NCBI GenBank assembly: GCA_947683625.1
Contig: CANTUR010000143.1
Location: 1,087,501-1,151,500 of the forward strand
Origin: Mallotus nudiflorus
Taxonomy: Eukaryota; Streptophyta; Magnoliopsida; Malpighiales; Euphorbiaceae
Length of the DNA stretch: 64,000 nucleotides
Direction of reading: 5' to 3'
The notes below the pieces were generated by a model. That model did not search any database. It saw only the letters and a list, made by a program, of their open reading frames with translations, and had not been told where the DNA came from. Positions 12,994 to 25,104 of the stretch are shown piece by piece; positions within the stretch are counted from its first letter, which is position 1; the number at the start of each line of letters is the position of its first letter. Made by a program: the position numbers and the translations under genes.

Positions 12994-12995
12994 AT

Positions 12996-13007
12996 TGGTA
13001 TTAGAGT
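12996..13007 (+). other. Copia-2 primer binding site (mutated tRNA-iMet site)
   Basis: TGGTATTAGAGT is the iMet site with two C-to-T changes relative to TGGTATCAGAGC in Copia-1. The C-to-T pattern is what cytosine methylation followed by deamination produces. Confidence 0.85.
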
Positions 13008-13044
13008 TTGAATCCTGGGAACTTTATTTCTAGAATACAAGATT

Positions 13045-14605
13045 ATGGGGAGTAAATCATAAAATATTTCTTCACTTAGACCATTCTTTGATGGTAGTGA
13101 CTATCCTCATTGGAAGTTTAAAATAGAACTATACATTGATTATGATTCCATTAAACTTTGGCATATTATCCTAAAAGGTTGGGAACCACCTATAACTATT
13201 ATTGATGGTGTGGTAACTACTTTGGCATAAAATAACTAGCAAAAGGAAGAAAATCATAAAAATAAGAAGGCAATGATCACTCTAGTCTCTTCTATGATAA
13301 GGGAAGAAGGAGGCAAGCTTCAACATTGCATCTCAGCTAACGAAATGTGGGAAACCTTGGAAAATCATTATGAAGGCAACGTGGAAGTTAAAAGCAAGAA
13401 GGTTCAACTTCACATGTATGAATATGAACTTTTCAAGATGAAGCCACATGAGTCAAGCACAGAGATGACAAACTAAATCAATGCTCTTATCATAACCCTC
13501 AAGAAACTTGCAAAGCATTTCTCCAAGGAAGAAGTAAACAACAAGATTCTATGAATCCTTCCTAAGATGGATTGAGAATCTTGGGTTACTTCAATTGAGG
13601 AAGCTCAAGACCTCTCTACTCTCTCTATCGACTTGCTTATAAAAAAGCTCTTAACACATAGTTAATAATTAAGCAAAGAGGTTGAGAGCAAGAAGAAAAG
13701 AAAGATAAGAAGAAGAGCACTACCTTGAAAGCTTCAAAAAATGATAATGAATAACAAAATGTTAAAGGTTCCAGTGATGAAGATGATGAAATTTCCATGC
13801 TCATTAGAAACTTCAAGAAGTTATTGAAAAAGAAACATTCATCAGGAATAAAAGATTTCAACAAAAAGTATGAAGGAGATGGTTAAAAAAAAACCAAAGA
13901 CATTACTTGCTATGAATGCAAGAAACTGAGTCATATCCAAAGTGAGTGTCCCAAACTCAAAAAAAGAGCAAAGGAACAAAACAGAAAAGGAGGGCTTATA
14001 AGGCAACTTAGGATGACTTCTCTGAATTGGAAATGTAAAAGGAACAATAAGAAGTAACTAACTTTTATTTCATGGATCTTGAAAGAAAAAAAAAGGTACC
14101 ATCTATATCTAATTCTTCCTATAATGATGATGATAATGATATTAAAAGCTCTCTGGTAAGGAAACTCTTACTTAAATGCAAAAAATTATTTTCTAAGAAG
14201 AAGCATTATAAGCATGAGTTATCTAGCCTAACCAAAGAATTAAAAAAATTGAAAAATGAATTTTTTAATCTTGTTAAATCAAATGATAAATTTTCTAATG
14301 ATTTGAAAACTTCAAATTCCTTGGAAGATCAACTTAAGAAAGCAAATGATGAAAAATAAAAGCTTTCTAAGGAAGTCTTAAATTTGAAAAATTCCACTGA
14401 GAAACTAATGAAGGGAAAAGGATCTTTGAATAATATTCTTAACTCTAAAAAATTCCATGGAGATATACATGGAATTAGATATACTAATGGAATAGCTTCC
14501 TCATCACCATCACATATTAATTTTTTTAAAGCCTCAAATAATTATTCTTTTTCTACCTTAAAAAAAAGACTTAAGCTTTTAAAGCTAAAAGATCTCATGT
14601 GTTAA
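13045..14605 (+). pseudogene. Copia-2 gag, broken
   Basis: The capsid-like region opens NISSLRPFFDGSDYPHWKFK and continues with an intact segment at 13273-13476 (EEGGKLQHCISANEMWETLE). A zinc knuckle lies at about 13908-13958 (CYECKKLSH then SECPKL), the CCHC pattern used to bind genomic RNA. After it comes a Lys/Glu-rich region (14072-14359 and 14384-14605) with heptad-like Leu spacing, predicted to form a coiled coil, as in the SIRE lineage. Several stops and at least two frame changes occur. Copia-1 has the same arrangement at 4395-5760. Confidence 0.82.
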
Positions 14606-15079
14606 ACACTCAAGGAAAGTCTTATAAGGCTTAACCTTACATGACATAAAGAGGTAAGCATCATGCTAGGGAAACACAACCTAAACATGCTTACATATGC
14701 ACTAGACATAATACTTATAAGCATGTTGCACAATATAATGCACCTATACATATTGCACAAACCTATCAAAATACACATTGTCATTGCCAATGCATGTCTC
14801 ATACTATAACTCAAAAGAACTTTAGGAGAGACACACCAAAACATCAACAAAGGCATACTTCACATATTAGGAATACATGTCCTCCTAGAAGAAATAAGTT
14901 TGTAAATTTTGAATGCTCATATTGCAAGATCAAAAGACATACCAATAATGCGTTCTTTTATAGAAGACTGCATATGAACTTCCTTCCTATGGACTATCTT
15001 AAAACTAACCAACCTAGACCAAAAATCATTTGGGTTTAAAAGAATGCTTAAATTATCTTGTGTAGGTGTGATTAAATTC

Positions 15080-16500
15080 CACAAGATCAAAAAGCAAATG
15101 GTATCTTGATAGTGGATGCTTAAGGCACATGATGGGAGACAAGGAGCAATTCAACAAGCTTGGTGCTAATGATGGAGGACATGTTACTTTCAAGGATAAT
15201 GTAAAAGGAAAGATTATTGGCATTAGAGAAATTAGTAATCCTCAATCCTTAACTACACACTATGTGTTGCTTATTGATGGTCTTAAACATAACTTGCTTA
15301 GTATAAGTCAATTATGTGATTTGGGAAATAATGTCACTTTCTATCCTAAGAATTGCTTTGTTAGTAGTCTTAATTAAGACAAAGTAATTTTTAGTGGTGA
15401 AAGAGTTGATAGTGTTTATGTTATTGATTTGAATAAGATTGATAACAAAGATATTAAATGCTTGATGTCAATTTCCTATGACATATGGACATGGCATAGA
15501 AGGTTAGGACATGCAAATTTTAAGCTATTGAATGATCTTTGTAAACATAAACTTTTGATTAGTTTACCTAAGCTTGAATTCATTAAGAATAAACCTTGTG
15601 ATGCTTGCCAAAAGGGAAAACAATCCAAGTCCTCATTTAAGGTAAAAAATGTGGTGTCCACTTCTAGGCCACTTAAACTTATACATATGGATTTGTTTGG
15701 ACCAACTAGAGTTGTTAACCTCAGTGGTATGCACTATGCATATGTATTGGTTGATGATTACTCTTGATTTACTTAGGTATGTTTCCTTACTCATAAGAAT
15801 GATACATTTAAAACTTTTAAAAAGTTTATAAACAGAGCTAAAAAAGAAAAAGGTTTTTGTATTTCTTCTATTAGAAGTGATCAGGGAACCAAATTTGAAA
15901 ATGAATTTTTCAAAAGCTTTTTGTGATGAAAATCGTATTTCACATACATTCTCTTCTCTTAGAACTCCTCAACAAAATGAGATAGTTGAAAGGAAAAATT
16001 TAACTTTTATGGAAATGGCTAGAATAATGATTCATGAGTATAATTTGCCTCTATACTTTTGGGTGAAAGCCGTTAACATGTCTTGTTACATTTTAAGTAG
16101 AGTTTTCAAAAGTCCAATTTTGAATAAAACTTCTTATGAACTATGGAAAAATAGAAAACCCAAAATCTCATATTTAAGAGTATTTGGATGCATTTGCTTT
16201 ATATTAAACACTAAGGAGAATCTTGGAAAATTTGATTCTAAAGTTGCTGAAGGAATTTCCTAGGCTATTATATTTCTAGTAAAGCATATAGAGTTTTCAA
16301 TAAGAGAACTCTAGTAGTTGAAGAGTCAATGCATGTTGTATTTGATGAATCAAACTCACTTAATCCTACAAAGGATATTTGTAGTGTTGATGATCTTGTA
16401 GGTAATGATGAGATTGTGAAAACTTAAGAAGAAAATGCTAGTATGCCTTTGAAACTTGAAGGTTCAAGTAAGAAGGAAAATAAGGAAATATCTCAACCTA
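15080..16500 (+). pseudogene. Copia-2 aspartic protease and integrase, broken
   Basis: The protease DSG triad is intact in YLDSGCLRHMMGD (about 15103-15140). Next come HYVLLIDGLKHNLLSISQLC and a complete integrase zinc module (WHRRLGHANF at about 15490 and CDACQKGKQSK at about 15600). The catalytic core has MDLFGP (first Asp, about 15690), RSDQGTKFENE (second Asp, about 15880) and EIVERKN (Glu, about 15990). The C-terminal part runs to about 16270 (YLRVFGCICFILN). A stop at about 15765 and frame changes near 15880 and 16260 disable it. It is better preserved than the Copia-1 copy. Confidence 0.87.
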
Positions 16501-16509
16501 CCTTGAAGG

Positions 16510-17507
16510 ATGAACTTCCAAAGGATTAATAATTCAAAAGGGGTAACTACTGGATCTCAATTAAAGTCTATTATTAATTTAGCCTTTATTTGTCAAATTG
16601 AACCCAAAAATATTGATGATGCTTTGTGTGATGAATTTTGGTTCCTTGCTATACAAGAAGAGTTAAATCATTTTGAGAGAAATAAGGTTTGGACCTTGCT
16701 TCCTAGATTGAAACATCATCCTATTATAGGTGCTAAATGGGTGTTTAGAAATAAGATAAATGAACAAGGTGCCATAACTAGGAATAAAGATAGACTAGTA
16801 GCTAAAGGTTATAACCAAGAGGAAGGCAGTGATTATGTGAAACCTATTCCGCCTTGCAAAGTAAAAAGCTATTAAAATGCTACTTGCTTTTGTATCATTC
16901 ATGGATTTTAAACTTTATCAAATGGATGTTAAAAGTGCCTTTTTAAATGGTTTTATTGAAGAAGAGGTGTATGTTGAACAACCTCTAGGTTTTTAAAGCT
17001 TTGATTTTCTAAATCATGTATTTAAACTTTCCAAAGCATTATATGGATTGAAACAAGCTCCTAGAGCTTGGTATGAAAGATCAAGCAACTTCTTGTTAGA
17101 GAAATGTTTCTTTAAAGGAAAAGTTGATACAATTCTTTTCATAAAGAAATGCAAGTATAATTTATTAATTGTTTAAATATATATTAATGACATTATATTT
17201 AGTGCTACTAACCATTACTTGTGTAAGGAATTCTCTAATTTAATGCAAGGAGAATTTGAGATGAGTATAATAGGTGAACTCAAATTTTTTTCTTGGACTA
17301 CAAATCAAGCAATGTAAAAATGAGATTTTCATCAATCAAACCAAATATGCAAGAGATGTTGTTAAGAAGTTTGGCATGGATGGAGCTAAGATAAGTAAAA
17401 CTTCAATGAGCACCACAACCAAACTTAACAAAGATGAGAATGGCAAACCGGTTGATGAAAAATGATTTAGAGGTATGATCAGATCTCTTCTTTATTTAAC
17501 TGCTAGT
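16510..17507 (+). pseudogene. Copia-2 reverse transcriptase and start of RNase H, cut by the Gypsy insertion
   Basis: The RT begins GVTTGSQLKSIINLAFICQIEP (about 16540) and continues with GAKWVFRNKINEQGA, KDRLVAKGYNQEEG, MDVKSAFLNGFIEEEVYVEQP and ALYGLKQAPRAWY. The catalytic box reads YIND instead of YVDD (about 17179-17190), so the first catalytic Asp is Asn. The frame then enters RNase H (GKPVDEK, SLLYLTA) and stops abruptly at the Gypsy target site CTAGT (17503-17507). The continuation is at 28366. Stops and frameshifts (for example near 16850) are present. Confidence 0.87.
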
Positions 17508-17960
17508 TGATAATTGCATTTTCTTATTAAAAATTAGGCTGATTTTATTTTAATAATATCTCATTTTAGTTGCGTAATTTTCCATTTTCTGTATAATAAT
17601 TAATAGAATTAGCATTTAGAAAATATTAGGACATTTAAATAAAATAAAGACAAAATCATGCATTAATTAAATAAATTAGGAGTTTTATATTTTCTATACA
17701 ATCTTTGTATTCTCCTCACTAAGTTTCTATTTTATATATAGGAATTAAAATACATAGGCGTGTAATATGCATCACAACCGTGCAAAAAGTCAAAGATCAA
17801 GAAAAGTCAAAGAAAGGAACACGGGTGTGCATTGATTATGCACAGCCATGCAATGCCAAGCATGGCTATGCCAAAATTTGCCTAAGGACATGCAGGCCAT
17901 GCAATGCCAAGCATGGCCATGCCAAAATTTGCTTGAAGGTATGCACAACCATGCAATAAT
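17508..17960 (+). repeat. 5' portion of Gypsy LTR (plus orientation)
   Basis: It starts TGATAATTGCATTTTC directly at the target duplication. Such TGATAA...GC starts are common in Athila/Tat LTRs. From about 17830 it carries reiterated CATGGCCATGCC/GCCATGCAATGCCAAG words, a palindromic motif also found in the other Gypsy LTRs here. The LTR 3' half expected to follow is absent; the sequence passes into the 3' untranslated region of the minus-strand internal domain somewhere between 17960 and 18240. The right boundary is approximate. Confidence 0.6.
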
Positions 17961-20060
17961 ATAAGCATACTAAAATAAAATTAATGATAGTTTAATCAAT
18001 ACAGTAACAGGTTAATACAAGTATTATTTAACAAAACTATGTTAATAAATCGAGAAAAAGACTGTGAATATTACCAAGTGAAGCATACCTGTTAAATGAA
18101 TTATTCATAAGAATTGATGAACTAAAACTTATAAACAAAGGAAAGTCAAACATATTTAAATTATTAGTTAACCCATAAGCTAAATATGATAACCAGCTGA
18201 ATTTTTATTTTATTTTAATTTTTTATTTATTTATGTTGGATTAGAATCCTTCCCAACTTTGGTATTCCCTACCATTCCTATATTACTGAGTATGAATACC
18301 ATCTTTAGGTATCTTTGGATTACTCATACTCAATTTGAGCATTGGAGTAGAACAGAGCTTATCATAGGCTTTTTTTAAAAGCTTTTTGGTCCTCTAATCC
18401 TTTTTTTTTTACTTAGCTAAATGGTCATATAGTAGAAAAAAAGCTTTCCTAATAATAAAAATCTATCCAAATCTCTTGATTACCAAAAATTTTATCCCAA
18501 AATCCTTTTAAATAAAACAAAAGAGAGGTATATATTTAGGTTGATTAAAAGTTAAAAAGTCTAATTCTCAAGCATTAAAAAAGCTTTAAATTGTATACTA
18601 CAAGAATTAACCATATATTGCATAAACTAAACTAGCAAATTTTAATTTTAATATACAAAGCTTATAATTATAACAAGTTAGCAAAAATAAAAGTGTGGGA
18701 TATTATTATTATTATATATAAAATCTTTTTTTGACATGAACTGCAATAAATAAATGACAAATCCCTCAAAATTAACAAGATAAAATACTAAAAGGTAAAG
18801 TAAGGAAATACTCCCCCCATACTTGAATTGTACATTGTCCTCAATGTGTTGCACTTCAAGTGGAAGGAAATGTCTGAAATCTAGGAAAAGAAAACAAAAA
18901 CAAAAATAAAATATTAGAGAATAAAATATAAAATGAAAAGGTCACACAAAAAGACATATTTATTAATAAACAAAAATTCAGTAGTACATTATTTGACATT
19001 AAACTAACATGAAAACATATTAAAAGCACACTAACAGAAATATGAAAAAGAAAACATAAAATTAAATTAAAACACACCCATGAAGTAAAAAAAAGGGTGT
19101 AAGATGATGGTTCACATAAAGATGTAAAGTCACATGCCTCTTGAATTGAATCTACACGCCCATGTTACATGTGAATGCATGGATCATGTGCACACCTCTG
19201 TACATTAGAAGCTTGAAAATTGGATGGCCGTGCTAGATGAAGCACATCCATGCTCATTGTAAGCATTAAAATTGCATGGCAGTGCTAGGTGAGGCATGGC
19301 CGTGCACCAAGTAGGGATAAAATGACACATATGTGTTTAGTGATGCACGACCTTGCACTATATGGGCATGAGAATGACACAGCCGTGTTAGGTGAAGCAC
19401 AATAGTGCTCTGTGTAAGAGAAAAATTAACACTACCATGTTAGGTGAAGCATAACAATGTTCTGTGTAAGAGAAAAATTGACACGACCATGTTAGGTAAA
19501 GCATAACAGTGCTCTGTGTAGGCTTAAAATGACACAGCCGTGTTAGGTGGAGCACGCTCATGTTTTGGTACCCGATTGCACTGGTGTGTCACTTAGTGGC
19601 ACACCCATGTTACTTTTGCATGCATACATCGTGCAATAGTAACATATGTCCCTATTTTCAAATTGTCATTCAAATTCACTCCAAACATTTCAAAGTCAAC
19701 CAAACCTTCAAGCACACAAATAATTATAGAAATTTATAAATAAAGACAAAAGTAAAGAAAACTTCCCCAATTTATTTCTAGATGCTGTAGTACTCTATAT
19801 TCTGAACATCACTGATGACTTAATAAGGGTCTCTACTACATGTATATCTAGGGTATTCAAAAAATTGCATGAAGAATAAAGCTCCTTATGGGGCATCAAA
19901 CTAATAAAAAAAATAATAAATGAGTAAATAAAGAACTCTTGGGTTATCTCCCAAGAAGTGCTTTGTTTATGTTCGGTCCTAAGCTTGACCGTGGCCATGT
20001 GGTTCTTCATTTCTTTAGTGAAGGCAGAGCCTCCTTCATTTTCATTACAAGTGATGGTCA
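17960..20060 (-). other. 3' untranslated region of the nested Athila element
   Basis: No protein is supported. On the minus strand at about 18845-18810 the sequence CATTGAGGACAATGT followed by CAAGTATGGGGGGAG is the conserved pre-polypurine block of Athila/Tat elements; the plus-strand Athila remnant has the counterpart at 51502-51540. Upstream (on the minus strand) lies a tandem repeat array. No adjacent minus-strand LTR start was found, consistent with loss of the 3' LTR start half. Confidence 0.6.
19374..19562. repeat. 52-bp tandem repeat array, about 3.6 copies
   Basis: Units start TGACACAGCCGTGTTAGGTG and include GTGCTCTGTGTAAGAG; successive units are about 85-90 percent alike by eye. 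Related but more diverged words (GGCCGTGCTAGATGAAGCAC and similar) extend left to about 19150. The array lies between integrase and the 3' end of the Athila element, where such elements often carry tandem repeats. Confidence 0.85.
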
Positions 20061-20074
20061 TTGTGGTGCACCCA

Positions 20075-21200
20075 TCTGAGCTGTAGGTGCTTCTTGTAAG
20101 TTTTGATTGCTTATAAGTTGCGATATCTCCCCCCTAAAATTCAACTTAAGTCATTGTCCATTCACTTTGAAGTGTTAACCTTTATTGCTTTGAATTACCA
20201 CTTCTCCATGGGGAAATGCTTCCACTACTATAAAGGGACCAAACCATCTAAACTTTAGCTTCCTAGGGAAGAGTCAGAGTCTTGAATTGAACAAAAGAAT
20301 GTTGTCCCCTTTTTTAAAGTGCTTTGGCTTAATCATTGCATTATGCCATCTTTTAGTATTATCCTTGAAAAGTTTGGCATTCTCATAAGCTATATTCCTT
20401 ATTTCCTCCAGTTCATCTAGCTATAGAAGCTGCCTTTCGCCTACTTTTTTGTAGTCCATATTTAGGGCTTTGATAGCCCAGTATGCTTTATGCTCGAGCT
20501 CCACTAGAATGTGACAAGCCTTACCAAACACCAAACGATATAGTGACATTCAGAGTGGAGTTTTAAAAGTAGTTTGATAGGCCCACAATGAATCATCAAG
20601 CTTAAATGCCCATTCTTTCCTAGAGTTATTCATTATTTTTTCTAGAATCTTCTTTCGTTCCCTGTTACTCACTTCAACTTGCCCATTGGTCTACGGGTGG
20701 TATGGTGTAGAGACCTTATGCTTTACACTATATCTTGATAGGAGGACTTCAAACTGTTTATTGCAGAAATGACTTCCTCCATCACTTATAATGGCCCGAG
20801 GAGTCCCAAACCTTGTGAAGATCTTTTTCAAGAACTTGCATACTACTATGGCATCATTAGTAATACAAGCCTGAGCCTCAACCCATTTTGGCACATAGTC
20901 AACACAAATAAGAATGTATCGACTCCCAAAAGAGGAGGGAAATGGTCCCATAAAGTCTATACCCTATACATCAAAGAGTTCAACCTTTAGATTTCTAGAT
21001 TGTAGCATATCCTCTTTCCTTAAAAGTCCCTCACTGTGCTAACACTTATTATAGTTCATGACAAAGTTTCTAGCATCTTTAAATATAGAAGGCCAATATA
21101 ATCCACTTTCAAGTATTTTGGCTACTGTGTTTTTTGGTCCATAGTGTCCATCTTAGGGAGAACTATGATAATGGTGTAACACAACATATATCTTTGAGTC
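20075..21200 (-). pseudogene. Athila integrase, broken
   Basis: Reading leftwards: the zinc-binding region (SGLYWPSIFKDARNFV, about 21110-21060) and then the catalytic core. GIDFMGPFPSS carries the first Asp (about 20960), IISDGGSHF the second (about 20783), and NGQVEVSNRE the Glu (about 20680). The core is followed by WAFKLDDSLWAYQT and the C-terminal GPF region (LKFRWFGPFIV, about 20230). The enzyme joins element cDNA to the target. The best intact segment is 20691-20951; several stops lie up- and downstream. All three catalytic acidic residues are recognisable, so decay is by stops, not by loss of the active site. Confidence 0.87.
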
Positions 21201-21429
21201 AAGAATGCACCTTCTCACCAAGCCATCGTTGTATAGTTTCCACAAATAAGGATCATCCCACACATAGCTCTTTGCATCATTGGTGAGTTAGTTTCTTTGT
21301 TGATATGAGAAGTTCTTAGGGAGTTGCCCACATGAGAGAAAATTATCCAAGTATGAATACCAAGGGATAAATGCAAGTGCAAATAGTGTCTCATCTGGGA
21401 AAGTCTCCTTAATGGATGCTTCATCATTA

Positions 21430-22790
21430 TTCCCCATTTCTAAGCGAGAGAGGTGGTCAACTACTAAGTTCTTTGAGCCCTTCTTATCTTTGATCACCAT
21501 ATCAAACTCTTAAAGTAAAAGTACCCATCAAATCAACCTTAGCTTAGAATCTTTCTTAGATAATAAATATTTGATAGCCGTATGATTTGTGTACATTATC
21601 ACTTTTGATCTTAGAAGATAAAACCGAAACTTATCAAAAGCAAACATAATAGCTAACATCTCCTTCTCTATTATGGCATAGTTGAGTTGTGCTTTCGAGA
21701 GAGTCTTGCTAGCATAGTATACCACATGCAACCTTTTGTCTTTACGCTGCCCTAAAACATCTCATATGTCTTGGTCACTGGCGTCGCATTTTAGTTCGAA
21801 TAGAAGGCTCCAATCTGGTGGTACCACAATGGGTGCTGATGTGAGTTCCTTCTTCAACATGTCAAAAGAATATTTACATTCATTAGTGAACTTAAAAGGA
21901 ACATCTTTTTTAAATAACTAAGAAAGAGGTTTAGAAATTTTACAAAAATCCTTGATGAAGCGTCTGTAAAAGCTGGCATGTCCAAGGAAGCTTCTAACAC
22001 CCTTTACATTGGTTGGATAATTAAGATTTTCAATTGTCTATATCTTGGCTCAATCAACATCCATTCCCCTTGCTGAAATCTTATGTCTCAATACTATTCC
22101 TTCATCTACCAAAAAGTTGCATTTTTCCAAGTTTAGCACTAAATTAGTTTCCTCACATCTTGTTAATACCTTCTTCAAATTATTGAGGCAAGCATCAAAT
22201 GAACCTCCAAACACTGAGAAGTCATCCGTGAAGACCTCCATGATATCCTTAACTAAATCAGAGAAGATGGCTATCATGCAACGTTGAAATGTGGTAGGGG
22301 CATTGCATAACCCAATAGCCATTCTCCTATGGGCATACATGCCATTAGGATAGGTGAATATTGTTTTCTTTTAGTCCTTTGGAGTTATAGCAATTTGGTT
22401 GTAGCCTAAGTAGCCATCAAGGAAGTAGTAGAAAGTATGTGTTGCAATTGTCTCAAGCATCTAGTTAATGAATGGCAAGGGAAAGTGGTATTTTTTGGTG
22501 GCATTCTTGAGCTTTCTATAATCAATGCACACCATCCAATAAGTAACAACTCTTATTGGGATTAACTCTCCTTCATCATTTTCCACTATGGTCATCCCTC
22601 CTTTCTTTGGTACACATTAAATAGGGCTCACCCAACTAAAGTTTGAGATTGGGTATATAATACTTACATCAAGAAGCTCCATGATCTCTTTTTTCACCAC
22701 TTCTTGCATGTTTGGATTCAATCTCCTTTGCCATTCAATGATAGGTTTGCACCCATCTTCCATCAGTATTTTATGCATTCAGTAGGATGG
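21430..22790 (-). pseudogene. Athila reverse transcriptase and RNase H, broken
   Basis: The RT starts near 22780 (MHKILMEDGCKP), then EWQRRLNPNMQEVVKKE, CIDYRKLKNATKKYHFPLPF, FLDGYLGYNQI and MPFGLCN-like MAIGLCNAPTTFQRCM. The catalytic box is FTDD (about 22232-22221), matching the Gypsy F-x-DD pattern. The thumb continues to KKDVPFKF (about 21900). RNase H is at about 21800-21430: ELKCDASD, VVYYASKTLSKAQLNYAIIEKE, MYTNHTAIKYLL (the family norm is TDH, here TNH) and NLVVDHLSRLE. In-frame stops and frame changes occur. The best intact piece is 22050-22340. Confidence 0.88.
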
Positions 22791-23530
22791 GCTTGTTCCT
22801 TTGATGTTAGAGATTTGCCACCCAATAGCTTTTACCCTTTTCCTTAGCATCTCCACAAGTAAGGTTTCTTGTTCAAAGGTGAGTTTAGAAGAGATAATGA
22901 CTAGTAGAGTTTGGTTGTCTCCTAGGAAGGTATATATGAGGTAAGGCGATAAAGGTTTTAATTCAAGTGAAGGTGGTGAAATAATAAATGACTGTATGGG
23001 TTGGATATTTAAAGTCAATGGTGTATGCCTCTGAGGATGGTATGTTTGAGAAGGTTTAAGTTCAAGAGTTTCTTTTAAACTCTGCTCCACTTGTAGAGGA
23101 TCTTTGGCTGCTTGTATTTGAGTATGAAGAACTTTATCCACACATTTATCTACTACATCCAAGCACATGCAAAAGTCTCCATCGACAAGCCATCTACTTG
23201 CCTTATAAATGTCAAAAACACAGTGTTCTTCTCCTACTCTCAATGTAAGAGTTCCTTCCTACACATCAATCAAGGCTTTGGCAGTGTATAAGAATGACAT
23301 GCCTAAGATCAGAGGTACCTCCTCATCTGCTTCAAAATCGAGAACAACGAAATCAATAGGGAATATAAACTTTCTCACTTTTACTAACACATCCTCAACA
23401 ATCCCCAATGGTTTCTTAGTAGTACGGTCTACTAGTTGAAGAATCATATTTGTGGTCTTTGCTTCCAAATTCAGTTTCCTAAAAATGGATAAGGGCATGA
23501 GGTTTATAGAGTCACTCGAATCACACAATA
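22779..23530 (-). pseudogene. Athila aspartic protease and protease-RT linker
   Basis: 23528-23259 encodes CDSSDSINLMPLSIFRKLNL, LQLVDRTTKKPLGIVEDVLVKV and VPLILGMSFLYTAKALIDV, the retropepsin fold of Athila. The catalytic triplet, normally around CDLGAS, is altered to CDSSDS, so activity is doubtful. The linker 23243-22779 runs into the RT start (KLTFEQETLLVEMLRKRVKAIGW). A stop separates the two frames. Confidence 0.85.
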
Positions 23531-23540
23531 CTTTTTGGAA

Positions 23541-25104
23541 CTACATACTCCCTATTTCATAGGGGATGGTTAGGCTTGCAGGGTACCTAAGCTTGCTTGG
23601 AAGTTTGTTTGAGACCAGGGCAGTGCATTCCTTTATCAAAGTCACCATCTCTAGTTCTTTGAGATTCTTTTTATTGGAGATCAAGTCTTTGAGAATTTTT
23701 GCATATTTCGGCATCTGAACAATGGCCTCCATAAAAGGTGTGTTAACTCGGATCTTTTTAAGCATGTCCAGGAATTTTGAAAATTGAGGATCAAGCTCCG
23801 TTCTCTTCAACCTCTGTGGAAAGGGAATGGGTGGCTTGTACACTGTTTCTTTACTCTTTTTGGTTCCTTTAGTTTCTCCCTTATTTTTCGCTTCACTAGA
23901 GCTTTCTTCGATAGTGGCTTTACCCTATTTGCTTGAGTTGGACTTTGTAGGTAGTTCCACTTCTTTACTACTTCTCAAGGTTATAGCTTTCACTTGCTCC
24001 CTTGGATTTGTCTCAGTATTGCTTGGTAAGTTTCCTTGGTTACGTGATGTTAGTGCATTAGCTAATTGGCCCATTTGCACTTCTAGATTGTGAATGGAAG
24101 AAGAATGGTTCTTTAACATCAATTGAGTATCTTTCTGAATCTAGTCCACTTTCACCTCTAGCTTACAGTTTGAATCTTCTTGAAGAGTCATCCTTTTTTC
24201 CATCATCTCTATAAACATGTCTAGCTTACCTTTAAGAGATGAGTTTTGGTTATGTTAAGTTGGTTGATGTAAGTTTTAAAAAGTTAAGTTTCCAAAACCA
24301 GGTAATGGTTGTCTATGTTGCCCTTGCTCCCCTTAATTTTTCCATGAGAAATTAAGGTGGTTCCTCTAAGATGAGTTGTAAGTATTTTCGTATAGGTTGC
24401 TTCAGTTTTGTGCATAATTAGCATGCTCCATGTTTTGCGTCAGAATTCACTCGCTAGTCCTATGCTCCCCTTGACACAACTCACAGTTTAAAGTGGAAGT
24501 TGTTGACAAAGCATTAACATTCATCTTTTTCAGTTCATGGGCTAAAGCATCCAGCTTAGTAGTGACCATACTTAACCTATCAAGTCCTATAACACCCTGT
24601 TTCTTTGTTAACATGACTTGTTCATTGTTCCATAAGTGTTGAGTTGTAGCAATCTCCTCAAATAAATCAAGAATCTCCTCTAGAGTTTTATTCATGATAG
24701 AGCCTCTATAGGCTACATCTATATTTCACTTTACCATCAGATTAATGCCCTTGTAAAAAGGTTACACTAAATCCCAAGTAGGAATTAAGTGTGAAGGATA
24801 TTGTCTTTGAAAGTCCTTGAGCCACTCCCATGCTTCAGAAAGTGATTAATCATCTCTTTGGTAAAAGGAATTAATCTCCTAATTCTTAAAGCTTTAGTAG
24901 GGAAAATAATTATTGTAAAAGATTGTGTACATCTAATTCCAAGTTCTGATGGAGTTTGGAGGTAATCGAACAAACCACCTAACTGCCTTGTCTGTGAGAG
25001 AGAAAGGAAACAAAATAAGGTGGATGGCTTCTAAAGATACTCCATTCATCCGTAGAGTTCCATAATACTCCATAAATTGATGTATATGTGCAATAGGGTC
25101 TATA
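23541..25104 (-). pseudogene. Athila gag, main part
   Basis: From right to left: a retrotransposon-gag capsid region (DPIAHIHQFMEYYGTLRMNG, then LILFPFSLTDKAVRWF, about 25103-24960), more capsid (24973-24785), then 24695-24447 ending in a residual zinc knuckle (CELCQGEH), then NHLNFSWKN (about 24350), SIHNLEVQMGQLANAL (24100-24050) with ITLRSSKEV, and finally the gag-protease spacer 23843-23541 (PPIPFPQRLKRTELDPQF). These are diagnostic Athila segments. There are several stops and at least three frame changes. The N-terminal part is separated by an insertion and lies at 27090-27354. Confidence 0.85.
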
